NCBI GenBank assembly: GCA_039619475.1 | Contig: CM077115.1 | Location: 34,671,083 to 34,735,082, forward strand | DNA length: 64,000 nucleotides | DNA from: Icerya purchasi | Taxonomy: Eukaryota > Arthropoda > Insecta > Hemiptera > Monophlebidae | Reading direction: 5' to 3' | Shown here: piece by piece, positions 34,135 through 44,916 of the stretch | Layout of the letters: each line of letters starts with the position of its first letter | Position numbering within the stretch: the first letter of the stretch is position 1 | Made by a program: the position numbers and the translations under genes | The notes under the pieces: model-generated | What the model saw: the letters and a program-made list of their open reading frames with translations, nothing else | Database searches by the model: none | Told to the model about the DNA's origin: nothing

Positions 34135-34880
34135 TATAAAAGTCTTATGGTAACTAAAATATGAAATATAAGTTTTTGATGTAACTTCATCAATACATGT
34201 CCAGAAAATACCGCATCAATGGTAGTTCCGTACTTTGTAGTTGATTCATTTGGATTATTATTAATAATTGAAGTTCGGTTTGAAGAAATCCTATTAAAGG
34301 CAAAGAATCGTCTGATGTAAAACTGGCGTTGAAGTCTCCAGCTAATATCATTGGAAGTGTATGTAAATTTTCTTTTAATAACTTTAAATCATTGAGAGTG
34401 AGAGGGAGTAATTTGCTGTGTATAAATTTAACTATATCATGGACCCTTTGATTTGGAAAAATATAATAAATGGCGATTATTAATTTATTTTCCATCTTCC
34501 GTCTTACATTGAACAGTACATATATCCCCAATATCTGTTTGACTAAAATCTAATTGCGTACCATTGTGTATTGGCATATCAATATTAGATGTAACAATAT
34601 TTGACTAATCATTTCTATTATGATAAACTGCAAACCCTTCTGCTCAAACGTTCTCGCGTTTAAATTTCACGATGCAATCGAAATTTGGTGGGTCGATGTT
34701 ATCGGTTAAGATTAAAATGCGGTTTGCTTGAGTTAGAGTTTCTTTTGAGATCATTGACATTCTCTCTCTATATGCTCGATGCCTCTTTTTCGATTCTTTA
34801 TATCCATTTTTTGTTTGATTATTAATTTTTGATATTTTCAGTTCTAATAAATTTATTTTCTTTTTTTTTGTATATATATA
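34135..34880 (-). pseudogene. Endonuclease/exonuclease/phosphatase-domain remnant, Helentron-type
   Basis: A metal-dependent DNA endonuclease fold. Minus-strand frames give in order NIDPPNFDCIVKFKREN (about 34650-34700), AVYHNRND, DIGDICTVQCKTEDGK, KLIIAIYYI, VKFIHSKLLPLT, then the catalytic PMILAGDFNASF (GDFN box, about 34320-34360). It ends with NESTTKYGTTIDAVFSG and SYFSYHK, where His is the final catalytic residue. A stop lies near 34643 and frame changes near 34510 and 34240. The blocks, especially TTIDAVFSR and SYFSYHKPI, are familiar from arthropod proteins that accompany PIF1-type helicases, which points to a Helentron (Helitron with endonuclease); no Rep or helicase part is seen here. 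The first catalytic Asn/Glu region is not recognisable. Confidence 0.65.
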
Positions 34881-34897
34881 TATATATATATATATAT
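34870..34897. repeat. (TA)n microsatellite
   Basis: Perfect alternating T and A of about 28 bases at the N-terminal edge of the endonuclease remnant. Confidence 0.9.
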
Positions 34898-35017
34898 GAT
34901 ATATCAAAATGGTATAAAATGCAATAACGTGCAACATAAATTTTAATTCAATATATTACTGGCTACGTGTCTATTACAAATTTTTAGATGTATTCTTAGT
35001 TATTCATAACGTACTGT

Positions 35018-35035
35018 CGCTCGCTCGCTCGCTCG
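35018..35035. repeat. (GCTC)n tetranucleotide repeat
   Basis: Four and a half units of GCTC, unusual in composition for this AT-rich window. Confidence 0.85.
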
Positions 35036-35264
35036 TTTTTCGTGTTAACTCCTGATAAATTTATTTATATATAAGACGCGCCTAAAGAAATTTCGCCTTA
35101 AAATTTTTACATACAAAATATTTTGACGATATTATTACACTAGAATGACAATTGCTAGACTTCATTAACAATTACAAACTCTGGTTAAATAATCATATAA
35201 GATCAAACGCGGGAATCAAATTAAACACAGTATAATACGGGAAAGGATTTTTCCTTTTTTAATT

Positions 35265-35304
35265 TGATTTTTATTTTTGGCCGTGGAGTTTACCCGTTTA
35301 GCCA
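35265..35304 (-). repeat. Short A-box plus poly(A) unit, copy 3
   Basis: On the minus strand TGGCTAAACGG (35294-35304) fits TRGCNNANNGG and is followed by GTAAACTCCACGGCC and an A-rich tail. It has the same order as the copies at 4830, 18439 and 55621. Confidence 0.35.
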
Positions 35305-35899
35305 CTTTTAACTCGAAACGGAGGTCAAAGTGATTAAAGAGATCTTCCGAATCCGATTTTATTTCCCATAAGCGTAATTTACTGGCCTTGAAAATTTTAC
35401 AATGTAGCTTAGAGTTATTTATATACCCCTGTACTGTTAAATTGGAGCAATTCCTAAAAAAAACTTGCTTCGATGGGGAAAAAATTTAAGTCGTCTATAA
35501 ATTTTTGGAAAATATTAAAAAATTAGTATTATTATAAGCTTAATTTCTTTTTTTTAATGCAATTTGTAAAATATGTTTACTATTTTTTTTTTTTTTTTTT
35601 TCTGGTAAAGAAAACCTTTTCTCCTACTTCGCCAAATTTTACAAATCCTCTTGGAACACTCAAAACTATATGATATAAATCTTCTTTTTCTTTTTTCTTT
35701 TTTAATACACACACACATATATATATATATAACAACATATATATACACGTCATCATCATCAACTCCCACTCGAAACTGACAATGAGTATGGGCTCTTCGT
35801 GAATCAGCTTCCATGTTTATATCTCAAACGCGAGATTAGACCAATTTGATGGGTTGCTATGAAAGTACGTAACTGGCAAGCTAATTGTTGTCCTCCAGT

Positions 35900-35936
35900 A
35901 TTATTATTATTATTATTATTATTATTGTTATTATTA
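35900..35936. repeat. (ATT)n tract, probable LINE 3' tail
   Basis: About twelve TTA units with one TTG. They lie some 20 bases beyond the stop codon of the LINE remnant and on the correct side to be its 3' tail. Confidence 0.8.
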
Positions 35937-36888
35937 GCGACACGAGTCTTCCTTTTCTAGATCGATTTAAATTCTGTTATTTGGGTCACCATATTTTCCC
36001 ATTCTTTGCGATCTTGAGCTTTACTTTCTCGTTTATCAACCCTCAGCTTAATCCCTAATGTTATTAAGTTGTTGGTAATGATTTCTTTGAAACGAAGCCG
36101 CGGTCTTCCGAGCGGTCGTCTACCGTTCTCGATAACTCCATACATCATAATTTTCGGGATGCGATCTTCCTCCATTCGCAGCACATGGCCAGTCCAGGTG
36201 ACGCGCTTCCTCGCTAGTAATTGCTTTAATGATCGACACTTTGCTCTAGCCAGCACTTCTTCATTTGATATATGGTTCGTCCATTTTACCCGAAGAATTC
36301 TTCGAAGGAACCTACGATGATTGGTGTCACTTCGTTATTGGCCATCACCGATATGACTACCGCTTTGTATACAGCTATTTTTGTAGCGATCGAAATATCT
36401 TTGTTATTAAAAACACGACCCTATTGTCTACTATATGCAGCGCTCGCACTTCTAAGCCGTAATGAAATTTCATCATCTAATGTCGCATTCTTATTAACTA
36501 CACCGCCCAAATACTTGAACTCATCCGCCAATCGAATTTTGCTTCCATGTATCTGCATGTCATTTAGGTTTCCGTTAATTTGTGTAATTTCCGTTTTGTT
36601 AAAATTTACGTCCAGCCCAAAATCCGTGTAAGTCATCTTTAAAGTTTGCACTGCTTCTTTTAGCTTATACGCCTTGTCAGCAACTATTACAAATCGTCCA
36701 CGAATTCAAGGCTCGTTAATGTGAACGCTTTTGTTTGCCGCTTTGAGTTAAATTTGGCAAGGTTGTATAGCCCGCGCCATCGAAGCGGAATTTGAGCCGG
36801 ACGCCCACCCCGGATATGCGTTGGTTGAATGTCCGATGCACCGTACTCATGTAAAAATTGAAGAGTGTAGGTGCAGCCTTGCTTAACA
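35900..36888 (-). pseudogene. LINE reverse transcriptase C-terminal half, decayed
   Basis: Minus-strand frames follow a LINE RT. VKQGCT, with LFNFYMSTVHRTFNQR in another frame (about 36820-36890), is the GVRQG region. EFVDDL (about 36690) sits at the catalytic box, with Val for Ala. KEAVQTLKMTYTDFGLDVN and FKYLGGVVN (the YLG motif, about 36510) follow, then IATKIAVYKAVVI. Last comes the frame 36256-35957 with VLARAKCRSLKQLL, TGHVLRMEEDRIPK and GRPRLRFKE. At least three frame changes are present. The 3' tail is short and ends in (TAA)n on the element strand (35900-35936). A (TA)n tract abuts the upstream break. The clade is not certain; it is not the same family as the copy at 15139-17308. Confidence 0.8.
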
Positions 36889-36912
36889 ATATATATATAT
36901 ATATATATATAT
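36889..36912. repeat. (TA)n microsatellite
   Basis: 24 bases of alternating A and T at the 5' break of the LINE remnant. Confidence 0.9.
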
Positions 36913-37229
36913 TCAAAAGAACCTACCAGCCAAAATCTTATTAAATCCTCTTCAAGCAAAATTTTAGAAGCACCAGAAACAGTTTTAAAAACTGATTTAT
37001 ACATTTTGTGGAAACTTTAAAATAGTTACCCCTAAAAAAAGAAAATAAATCGAATAAATCGGCACCTTTTAAAACATTGGAGCGGCACACGAATAATAAT
37101 AATTTTATAATTTAATTACAAATAACTAAAATAACTTTCGAAGTGTTTCCACTATAATCATTTCATCATTAGCCCAAAAAGGCACGCATGGTGATTACTT
37201 AAATATAATTTTCAAATTCCCAGTTTGTT

Positions 37230-37603
37230 CCCGGGTTTCCAGGTCCAAATCCTCCCGATTTCCTGATTACTAGAATTGTACAAAAAGAAGAGTGGAATTT
37301 TTTTGTTGCTACTGGTAATATTTGGCCGCCGCAGCATATTTTATTTGAATAAAACAGAACTTTGTAATTTTTTTTGAGTAAAGTACATTAAAAAATGCAT
37401 TCATTTTTCGTTTCAAACGATTTTATTTTATTAAAAACGTCATTTTTGGCTATTTTTACTCTTTCCCGGTTTTACAGCAAAATTCCCGGCTTATTCACGG
37501 TTTTTTCCCGGTTTTACAACAAAATTCCCAGCTTATTCACGGTTTTTTCCCGGTTTTACAACAAAATTCCCAGCTTATTCCCGGTTGGGTGGCTATTCTG
37601 ACA
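37230..37603 (+). repeat. CCCGG-rich interspersed repeat, copy 2, with internal expansion
   Basis: Homologous to 24498-24752 and 40628-40874 in the same orientation. It is the longest of the three because the subterminal unit TTCCCGGTTTTACAACAAAA is repeated. It ends CCCGGTTGGGTGGCTATTCTG. Non-coding. Confidence 0.65.
37465..37590 (+). repeat. 42-bp tandem repeat, three copies
   Basis: CCCGGTTTTACARCAAAATT begins at 37465, 37507 and 37549, exactly 42 bases apart, followed each time by CCCRGCTTATTC. The units are almost identical, so the expansion is recent relative to the rest of the element; the copy at 24498-24752 has one unit. Confidence 0.85.
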
Positions 37604-39325
37604 CGTAACTTAAGAAATCTGCCGCATTTACGCGTCCTTTATCTGATAACGATGACATAATCGAAAAAACGTTTCCAGAGTAGTACTCCAAGTACTCAAT
37701 ATACATCTTTCAAGTTATTTGTGTTATACTAGGTTAGACATAAAATTTTTTTTAAAAAATACAAATAAAAGTTTTAATATTATCATTAATTTATTTAATA
37801 GACTGCGCACGTAAAAATGTTTTAATTTATCAAGGATATGTATCTCTCTCAAATTTTCTTTCTTTTCTTCGTTATTATTACAAGTTTACCAGCGTTAAAA
37901 TCATTTTTAAAATTGCAACTATTCTTATAGTTTTTTTTTTAATATGTTTTTTTTTTTTTTCTGTTATCAATGGAAACAAAGTTAATAGTTGTCAGAAAAC
38001 AGTTTTTTCTTCAAATTACGTTGTTTACCTATATCTCGCAACAAGAATATTGCCGAACGCCATTTCGCACTAAGGCGGAGAGAGGCGAATAACTAAAAAT
38101 AACCTTTTTAAAGCGCAACTGTGGCACTAGGTGGGTGGAAATTTTTATAAAAATGAAAAAAGAAAAAACTAATCCGAAAATGTGGCCTCGATCAACTAAC
38201 AACTGGATAAATAAACAAAGCAGAAAACCGGTACATATTTACCACAGCGCCATCGCTAATAAAGAATGAAAAATACAACGACTATAAGATTCTTGAAAAG
38301 AATCCACGCAATATTAATTACATAATTGCTACAAATAATCGATTCGCACGCATGTACCATTTTAAAAACATGCATCATACTCACGCACGCGTGCACACGT
38401 GCATCTTACACACGTGTTATTTTCCTTTGTTAATACAAATCAAATATGTCGACATCGTTCAGAGACCATCCTACACTTCTTTTACGTTTTCTTTACGTTA
38501 AAAAGTCCACATCAAGATTTCGAACGAGTGATAATGTTACGGTTTCCCTTAGAAAACGAATTTTTACGTAAAGGATGGTCCCGAATTGAAATTAGGACCT
38601 GAGACCAGTCAATTTTAGTCATAATGATAAAATATCAAGATTCTTAAATGACGTATTTACATATAAGGCGTGCAATAAGATCGCACTGATATATAATAAT
38701 GTCTCTAATTTTATAAATTCTATTTTGAATTATAATAAAAACATATTAAAAGATAATATTGTCGCCTTTTTAAATTATGTTACAGAACTTTTTTAGTAAT
38801 CGTTTTCGGGAAGTTCTAACCCCTTAAAACCCCTTCGAGCATGGCCCGTGCAACTGCATTTAAGAATCTATTGCTTAGGATTTTTTCATAATTTGATTAC
38901 ATTTATTACTTAATTTCACGTTGTAATTAGTTTTAAAGAAATAACTAAATTATTTCTTTTCAGATTTTCTTAAATTAGTCACCAAATTAGAAAGAAAAAA
39001 AAAGAAAACACAAGACCAAATTTTCAAAAATAACATGGCCACACTGGCACGCAGCAATGCCCGTCGAACGGTACGAATTGTAAATAAGCTCGAGCGAAAC
39101 TACATCGAAGAATTTTACCTACCACAGGCCAGCACACATAATGAAGACGCAGAAAGAGACGGGTGTGTGAGAGAAAAAATGATATATTTAAAGTTTTTTT
39201 TTTTTTTTTTGCATCCTCTGCACTCAAAAATACAGATGCACCAGAATATTATTAATTTTGATTTTTGGGGCGATTGCAATTAAAAAAAACTGTCGAATTT
39301 TAGCCTTCACTATTATTTCTTCACT
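37604..39325. other. AT-rich stretch without a recognisable gene
   Basis: No coding evidence. Contains poly(T) tracts near 37928-37960 and 39190-39210. Confidence 0.5.
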
Positions 39326-39329
39326 TTTA

Positions 39330-39560
39330 CGTTTTCAAAATAAAATCCTGAGAGAAATTACAGATGCCCCGTGGTACATCATCAATCATACATTAAATAC
39401 GGATCTGTATATAAGTACAATCAGTGAAGAAACCAAAAAAAAAAACAATATGGTCGAAAGCTAGGGCGCCATACAAATAGCCTGGCCGTTGCATTACTAG
39501 ACAGTTCCAATGAAATCAGACGCTTGATAAAGTCAACAGACTTGCTGTAGGGTTCAAATA
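39330..39560 (+). pseudogene. Jockey-like reverse transcriptase C-terminus
   Basis: Plus-strand frames give RFQNKILREITDAPWYI, then NHTLNTDLYISTISEE (about 39325-39430). After a frame change come LGRHTNSLAVALLDSS and NEIRRL (about 39466-39525). In jockey-type LINEs the RT ORF ends with QxKxLRxIxxAPWYVxN followed by DLxIPTV and RLxxHxNxLA, so order and spacing fit well. The RT core is missing, so this is the far 3' part of a truncated copy. An A-rich run at 39685-39698 might be its tail, but this is uncertain. Confidence 0.75.
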
Positions 39561-39699
39561 TACTAAACCGGATACCAGATGAAACTCGTATCGCTGAATA
39601 AGAGTTTCCACAAATTATCATCACGCACACGCCAAGTGCTAGATAACCCCCTACAGGGCTAGTCGCACACTCGCGGAAAATAAAATAAAAAAAAAAACT

Positions 39700-40625
39700 T
39701 TTACAAACAACACCGCTACATTTATTTACTGATTTTAACATTTCCCGGAAGTACGCTTACATTTTCCAACACCGGAAGTACAATTTATCAAGGTTAATAT
39801 GTACCTCCCCTTCCTCGCCCACTTATAATCTCACAACTTACATCAACCACAACACAAGAAGCTATTGTTGTATCAATTCCTTGTTGATCTTTTTTAATTT
39901 TTCTCAACAAAATTAACACTTCATTCATTTATTTATTTATTTTTCAGTTTTGTTTAAAAATATCGACTAATTAATTTTATAAACCGGACTAATGAAATTA
40001 ACAGTATGAAAAACAGTTTTTGTTTTGTTTTTTTGTTTTTTTTTTTTTTTTTGGTTTATTCCAATTATATTTGTTCTATATGTTTTTATCGCTGCTTAAT
40101 TTTTATTTATTTTATTTTTTTTTAAATTAAATTATTTCGATTGTCTTATTTTTAATATTTGATAATTAACGAATCATCGTACAGTTCCGGTTCTTCTTTA
40201 AAGACTGGTCTGTGATTGATAAAGTTCGTTAACGACGATTAATTTCAAGATTTTGTTCGTTTCGATAATTATCCGTTTTAATTATTCTTTTCGGTTTTCA
40301 TTTAAAATTACTTATTTCTAATGGTTTTCTGGCTTTTTCTCTGGTTTTTTTCTTTTGAAGATCCTTTTTACTTTTTTTTTTCTGTTTTATCTATTTTTCA
40401 TTATTTTCTCTCGATCATCCATACTTTTCTGCCATTTTTCAAGAATTATACGATAATTTTTCGGAACATAAGCCCTTCCAAAAGTCTTACTGAGAGGGTC
40501 CTCCAACCGTCAGAGTGAACTTAAATGCACAATAAAAATTTTTTTCTAAAATGAATATAAATATTAGTCGTCGTAAAAATTGGCCTGCCGTTATAGAAAA
40601 ATTCCTTTAATCGAAAAATTAGAAG
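39700..40625. other. AT-rich stretch without a recognisable gene
   Basis: Low-complexity T-rich sequence, including T runs near 40030-40052 and 40370-40381. Nothing is supported. Confidence 0.5.
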
Positions 40626-40627
40626 AA

Positions 40628-40770
40628 AATTGTGAAAGAAGAATGGAATTCTTTTTTTGTTACTATTGATAATGTTTGACTAAAGCAACATATTTTATAC
40701 AAATAAAAAAGAACTTCATCATTTATTATTGAGAAATGTACATTAAAAGTGCATTCATTTTTCGCTTCAA

Positions 40771-40805
<35 letters not shown>

Positions 40806-40874
40806 TGAAAACTATCGTTTGACTATTTTCACTTTTTTTCCCGGCTTATTGCTAGGTTTTCCAGGTTGGGTAGC
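40628..40874 (+). repeat. CCCGG-rich interspersed repeat, copy 3
   Basis: Homologous to 24498-24752 and 37230-37603, same orientation. It carries a poly(T) run (about 40777-40802) in the middle and ends CCAGGTTGGGTAGCCACCCCG. It abuts the point where the jockey-like RT at 40876-41740 loses its reading frame, so it probably inserted into that LINE. Confidence 0.6.
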
Positions 40875-41000
40875 CACCCCGGCAGTACGCAACTGTATCA
40901 TCGGTAAAGAGTGTTACTTCAAAATTTTTCAATTTAGGAAAATCATTTAAAAATAAAACAAACAAGAATGGCCCAAATATACTATCGTGAGGTACTGCAG

Positions 41001-41011
41001 CGTGTGAGACT
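41001..41011. repeat. Target-site duplication CGTGTGAGACT (left)
   Basis: Exact 11-base match to 41318-41328, flanking the nested RTE-like fragment; one copy belongs to the jockey-like sequence. Confidence 0.85.
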
Positions 41012-41317
41012 TCTTCTTCTTCTTTATCCGCCGTCTCCAAATTGAAGGTTGGCGATCCACGATTGAAAATTTTCTTTTACAATGGCCGATCGGAGGAGTT
41101 GTATAGAAGGACAGTCGAACCAGTTGATAATATTGTCCATCCATGAATTTTGTCGTCTTCCTCTCGATCTCTTCCCATTTATCTGTCCTTCCAAAATGAC
41201 CTTCAGAATTTCGTATTTGGGGCCTCGTATGATGTGTCCGAGGTACTGCAGCTCTTCCGTTTCTTGATGGTAAGCATTAATTCAAGGGTCTTTCCCGTTC
41301 TTTGAAGTACCTCGATA
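41012..41317 (-). mobile_element. RTE-like LINE 3' fragment nested in the jockey-like remnant
   Basis: A 306-bp 5'-truncated insertion. On the minus strand it encodes LGHIIRGPKYEILKVILEGQ (about 41175-41235), then the basic box GKRSRGRRQNSWMDNI and SIQLLRSA, the C-terminal signature of RTE-type LINEs. It ends in a (GAA)n tail on the element strand (TTC/CTT repeats at 41011-41024). The 11-bp duplication CGTGTGAGACT is exact (41001-41011 and 41318-41328). The jockey-like reading frame resumes across the duplication, which fixes the order of the two events. Confidence 0.85.
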
Positions 41318-41328
41318 CGTGTGAGACT
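41318..41328. repeat. Target-site duplication CGTGTGAGACT (right)
   Basis: Exact 11-base match to 41001-41011. Confidence 0.85.
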
Positions 41329-41744
41329 ACATTAGTAGAAATAGCACTATTAATTTTAACCGAAAACCTCCTTTCACTTAAATAGCTATTTAAAAGTTTC
41401 ACGAAATGAAAAGGAAAGTTATATTTAATCGATAAAATAAACCGTGATACCAAGTAATATCAAAGGCTTTTCCAATAACTAAAATTAGCATACACCTGAT
41501 TTTATTCAAAAACTGTCAGTTATGTATTCGGTTAAACAATTTACTTGTAACGCGGTAGACACAATTATGGCAGAAATCCAAATTGCGTTGGAATGACCAT
41601 ATTATTATCGTAATAAGCAACTAATCTATACAAAATTTATTTTATCACGATGTTACCCTAAGTCAGTCGATAGTTTAATGAAATACCAATATTTTTACCT
41701 GACTTGGCAATTAAAACGTTACGGTTGATTCTTTCGATTTATTC

Positions 41745-43870
41745 GGATAGAATCCAGTAAGAAAAATTGAAATAATAATAATAGTAAGTTTAACTTTAAC
41801 TTTATTCGGTAAATTTTTTAATATTCCGTATATTATTACAGGGATGATCTGTAGAGTGTTTATTTACTTTGGAAGGTGAGAAGAGTCCCGGTTGATTATT
41901 AAGGTTATTATTCATTAAGGTTACTAATATTTTGTTCGCAGTATTTTTTAACTTGATTAGAGTGATATTATTTTGATATGAAATGTGAAGGTTATCATTC
42001 TGTTTTTAAATTTCAAGGAATATGTTAGCTAAAATATTAACTTTGCCTTTATTTGTGTACATTTAGGAATGCGCTTTTCGTAAAGAAATTATCTTTACAT
42101 TAGGTTTACTTGATTTAGCATGAAGCTTTTCATTGTCATATAATCGTAATTTAAATTTGACTGGTTTATTAAAAATTTTTAACATGCAACAAGAAAGACT
42201 AAAAATATAATAACGCGGTATAAAATAACGATCAGATTGTCCAACAATGCAACGGTAAGAATAGATCTCTATAACAGTTGTTACCAAGGTTATCATAAAA
42301 GTGATAAGACATAAACTGTGTAATTTAACACGATGAAACAACTTTTTATCATAAATTATCTTTTCGATTCGTCCAGGTAGCGTAATAATATATAGAAAAT
42401 TTACTTCCCGCTGTCTACATGCTTTTTTGGAGTTTCTGCATGCTTGCGTGGCCACTGCTATTTTCAACGAATAAGTTCATAAAATTACTTATTTCACAAT
42501 GAAATTCTTGTATAAAGTTTGCATATTATAACTCATATCTGCACGCACATATTTCTGTATTCAGCTGAACAGAACTGCGCCAGAAAGATCCTTCTGTTCG
42601 GACGCGAAAACTTTCTTCATCGATTTTTTTCTCGTTTTGTTACGTTGCAATAATAATTCGGTGAAGGAGCATGATCTTCCTTAATACTTACTCCCGCACA
42701 AGTATGCTTCTAGAAAGCCTGACCATAGCTGTTGTACATCATGTGACAGCATTATGAAGATGGAAAAAAGTAATTAATAAAAATCAACAGAATTACTCTC
42801 GAATTGAAAAATGATAAAAAGTAGAACAGCGAGAATGCTAATAGTAAAAATTTAATTTCAAATCAATACGGTGTAATTATTTAAAAACCCTTGAATACGC
42901 ATATTAGCGTGTGTGTTGCTTACAGTGGGAGTAATGGCTGTGCGGATAATTCGGACTTTCCCAATATTCCTGTACGGCATATACTATGTGTAGTGGCACA
43001 ATTTTTACATCATTATACAAACATATCACATTAGCTTATGTCTTACACTCGTGACTTAAATTCTCATATCTTGCATTCATTCATTTACTTTAAAGATAAT
43101 AATACTGATTTGCGGGTGCACATTTAAAAAGGTTGGCATTACGCGCAATAATTGATTAATTGATCGTGCGAAGTTTAACATTCATCTGTGTCTGCGATGA
43201 TCATGTGATACTGTTTGTCTAGTAGTGTGTATTAATGATTGTGTATATTGTTGTTTATGCGAATTATTTGTGTATATTGTTGCTGTATGTTACAAAGTTG
43301 TTTTCTGTCAGCAGAAGAAAAAAATGTAGTGCTCAAATTTTCTTCTTATTGCGTTTCCTTGTGCTCTCACTTTTGGCTTGTCATATTATATTCATCGAAA
43401 TTTTTCATCATTCAACTGACTATTATATGACCCACTGTATCATTCTTTCTACTTTCCATAAAAAATTATTTTTAAACTCCGGCTTTCTGTTTTTGTCTAT
43501 TATTAAAATGTAGGAATTTCCATATACTACACATTCGTACTTTCTTTTTCCTTCTCATCATTTTTATCTTCCTTTGGTCATTCTTAGCCGCTATTCTGTT
43601 TTTTTTTTTTTTTTTCTATTTTTGTATTGTATGCTCTCTTTTTTCCTCTTCGTTTTTCTTTCCTATTTCCTAATTACGCTTATGGTTGGAAGTTGTTTTT
43701 TTCTGAAAATGTTTTATCAGTATTTTAAGTCGCCTTTTGTAATTAACTAAATCAATTCCGACCTCTACTGGTAATCTCGGTTATATGCGTAGGCGTTGTT
43801 TATGTACTAAATTGCAATAACAATTGACCGGTAACCACTGGCGGCGCGATTTAAAGCGACATAAAAATGC
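41745..43870. other. AT-rich stretch without a recognisable gene
   Basis: The longest frame, 134 codons on the minus strand at 42063-42467, has no motif I recognise and a mixed composition; it is probably chance. T-rich tract near 43600-43617. Confidence 0.45.
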
Positions 43871-44639
43871 GAATGTAATTCGTTCTGATATTTTATCTTT
43901 AAAATAATTCGCAAAACGGTCGCAACGGGTAAAAATATAAAATAGAACCGACTAAACTCCAATTAACATTTACAACCCGTAACTGACATAGGACTCCTAC
44001 AGACGTCGAATATAATATCTTCTGTAATGTAACAGTAATCGGGCAAGCTGTGACTAGAAACAGAAATTTATTATTAAAAATTAATATACCGACATGTTTC
44101 GGAGACAATGCTGGACAATATCATGGTGAAAAAGTACATTAGAGATAAAATGTAAACAGTACAAACACGGACTAACGTTGAAAAATCGATCTATTTAAAA
44201 ACGATATATCGCAAAATGGTCGAAAAATACATATATAAGTGAAAAAAAAAGTAAATGAAAAAAAATAAAATGTAAAAGTGTAAAATTATAAAATATAGAA
44301 ATTATAAATGATATATAATAAAAAAAAAAATTCTTCTAAACAGACTATATAAATAATGTTTTAAAAAATTTTAAATAATGGGTTGTTATTAAGTATCTGA
44401 ATGTTTAATGCGCAATATGCCTATATTTATGAATATAATATATCTCAGCAAAGTTTAACATTTTTTGGTCATTAATTATTCGCAATATGTTTAAGGCTTT
44501 TATTCATTTCTAGGGTAGTGTTTAGCTGTTATTATAATATGTTCGGTCATAGTTGAATTTTCAATATAGCCATACCGGACTGCATATGCGCATGTTGTTT
44601 ACATCACGCCATGAAATTCCTACAGGTCTGTCCTCTATA

Positions 44640-44916
44640 CAAGGACGTCGCCAGCCGATGAGCCGGTGGGCCGGGGATAAGATAACAGAAAGAGAATATG
44701 AGGGTTATAGGAAAAATAAAATGTATAATTTGTAAAGGCTTAATATTTTATTAAACGAGAATAAAATCTTAATTAAAAGTTCGTGGGTTTCTGGCACATT
44801 GTTCTACTACTTTATTATAAAAGTCTTCCAAATTGTTCATGATTCCGCGCCTATAAATAGTAAGGTTTCGAGGTTCCAGGGGGGGGGGGGCAACGGCCCT
44901 CCTTTGCTCACCCATG
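44640..44916 (+). mobile_element. hAT-like MITE, family A copy 2 (277 bp), nested in the Penelope-like remnant
   Basis: Begins CAAGGACGTCGCCAGCCGAT and ends CTCACCCATG. It is homologous over its whole length to the minus strand of 30662-30934, for example GTGGGTTTCTGGCA, TTGTTCTACTACTTTATTAT and AAAAGTCTTCCAAATTGT in both. The flanks CCTCTATA (44632-44639) and CTTCTATA (44917-44924) make an 8-bp duplication with one mismatch, the same size as for copy 1. A G run (44880-44890) lies near the right end. Non-coding. It lies between the GIY-YIG end and the RT part of the Penelope-like remnant. Confidence 0.8.

Larger units (their letters stand above)
34900..35890. other. Stretch without a recognisable gene
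   Basis: Holds a (GCTC)n tract at 35018-35035, an A-box plus poly(A) unit at 35265-35304, poly(T) at about 35584-35601 and a short (CA)(TA) tract at 35707-35731. No coding evidence. Confidence 0.55.
40876..41740 (-). pseudogene. Jockey-like reverse transcriptase remnant, interrupted
   Basis: Minus-strand frames give VLIAKSGKN (about 41690-41715), the start of the RT finger domain, and VAYYDNNMVIPTQFGFLP (about 41570-41625). GKAFDITWYHGLFYRLN contains the first catalytic Asp box, followed by HFVKLLNSYLSERRFSVK (about 41365-41420). After the nested insertion comes VPHDSIFGPFLFVLFLND, the VPQGS box with Q and G changed. LFTDDTVAYC is the catalytic box with Thr for Ala and ends near 40880. Interruption: an RTE-like fragment at 41012-41317. 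The 3' part is lost at the junction with the CCCGG-rich repeat. Confidence 0.8.

Noticed and set aside
42063..42467. 134-codon minus-strand frame
   Set aside because: No motif, no signal peptide or repeat structure that I recognise, and no neighbouring element supports it; frames of this size arise by chance over 64 kb.
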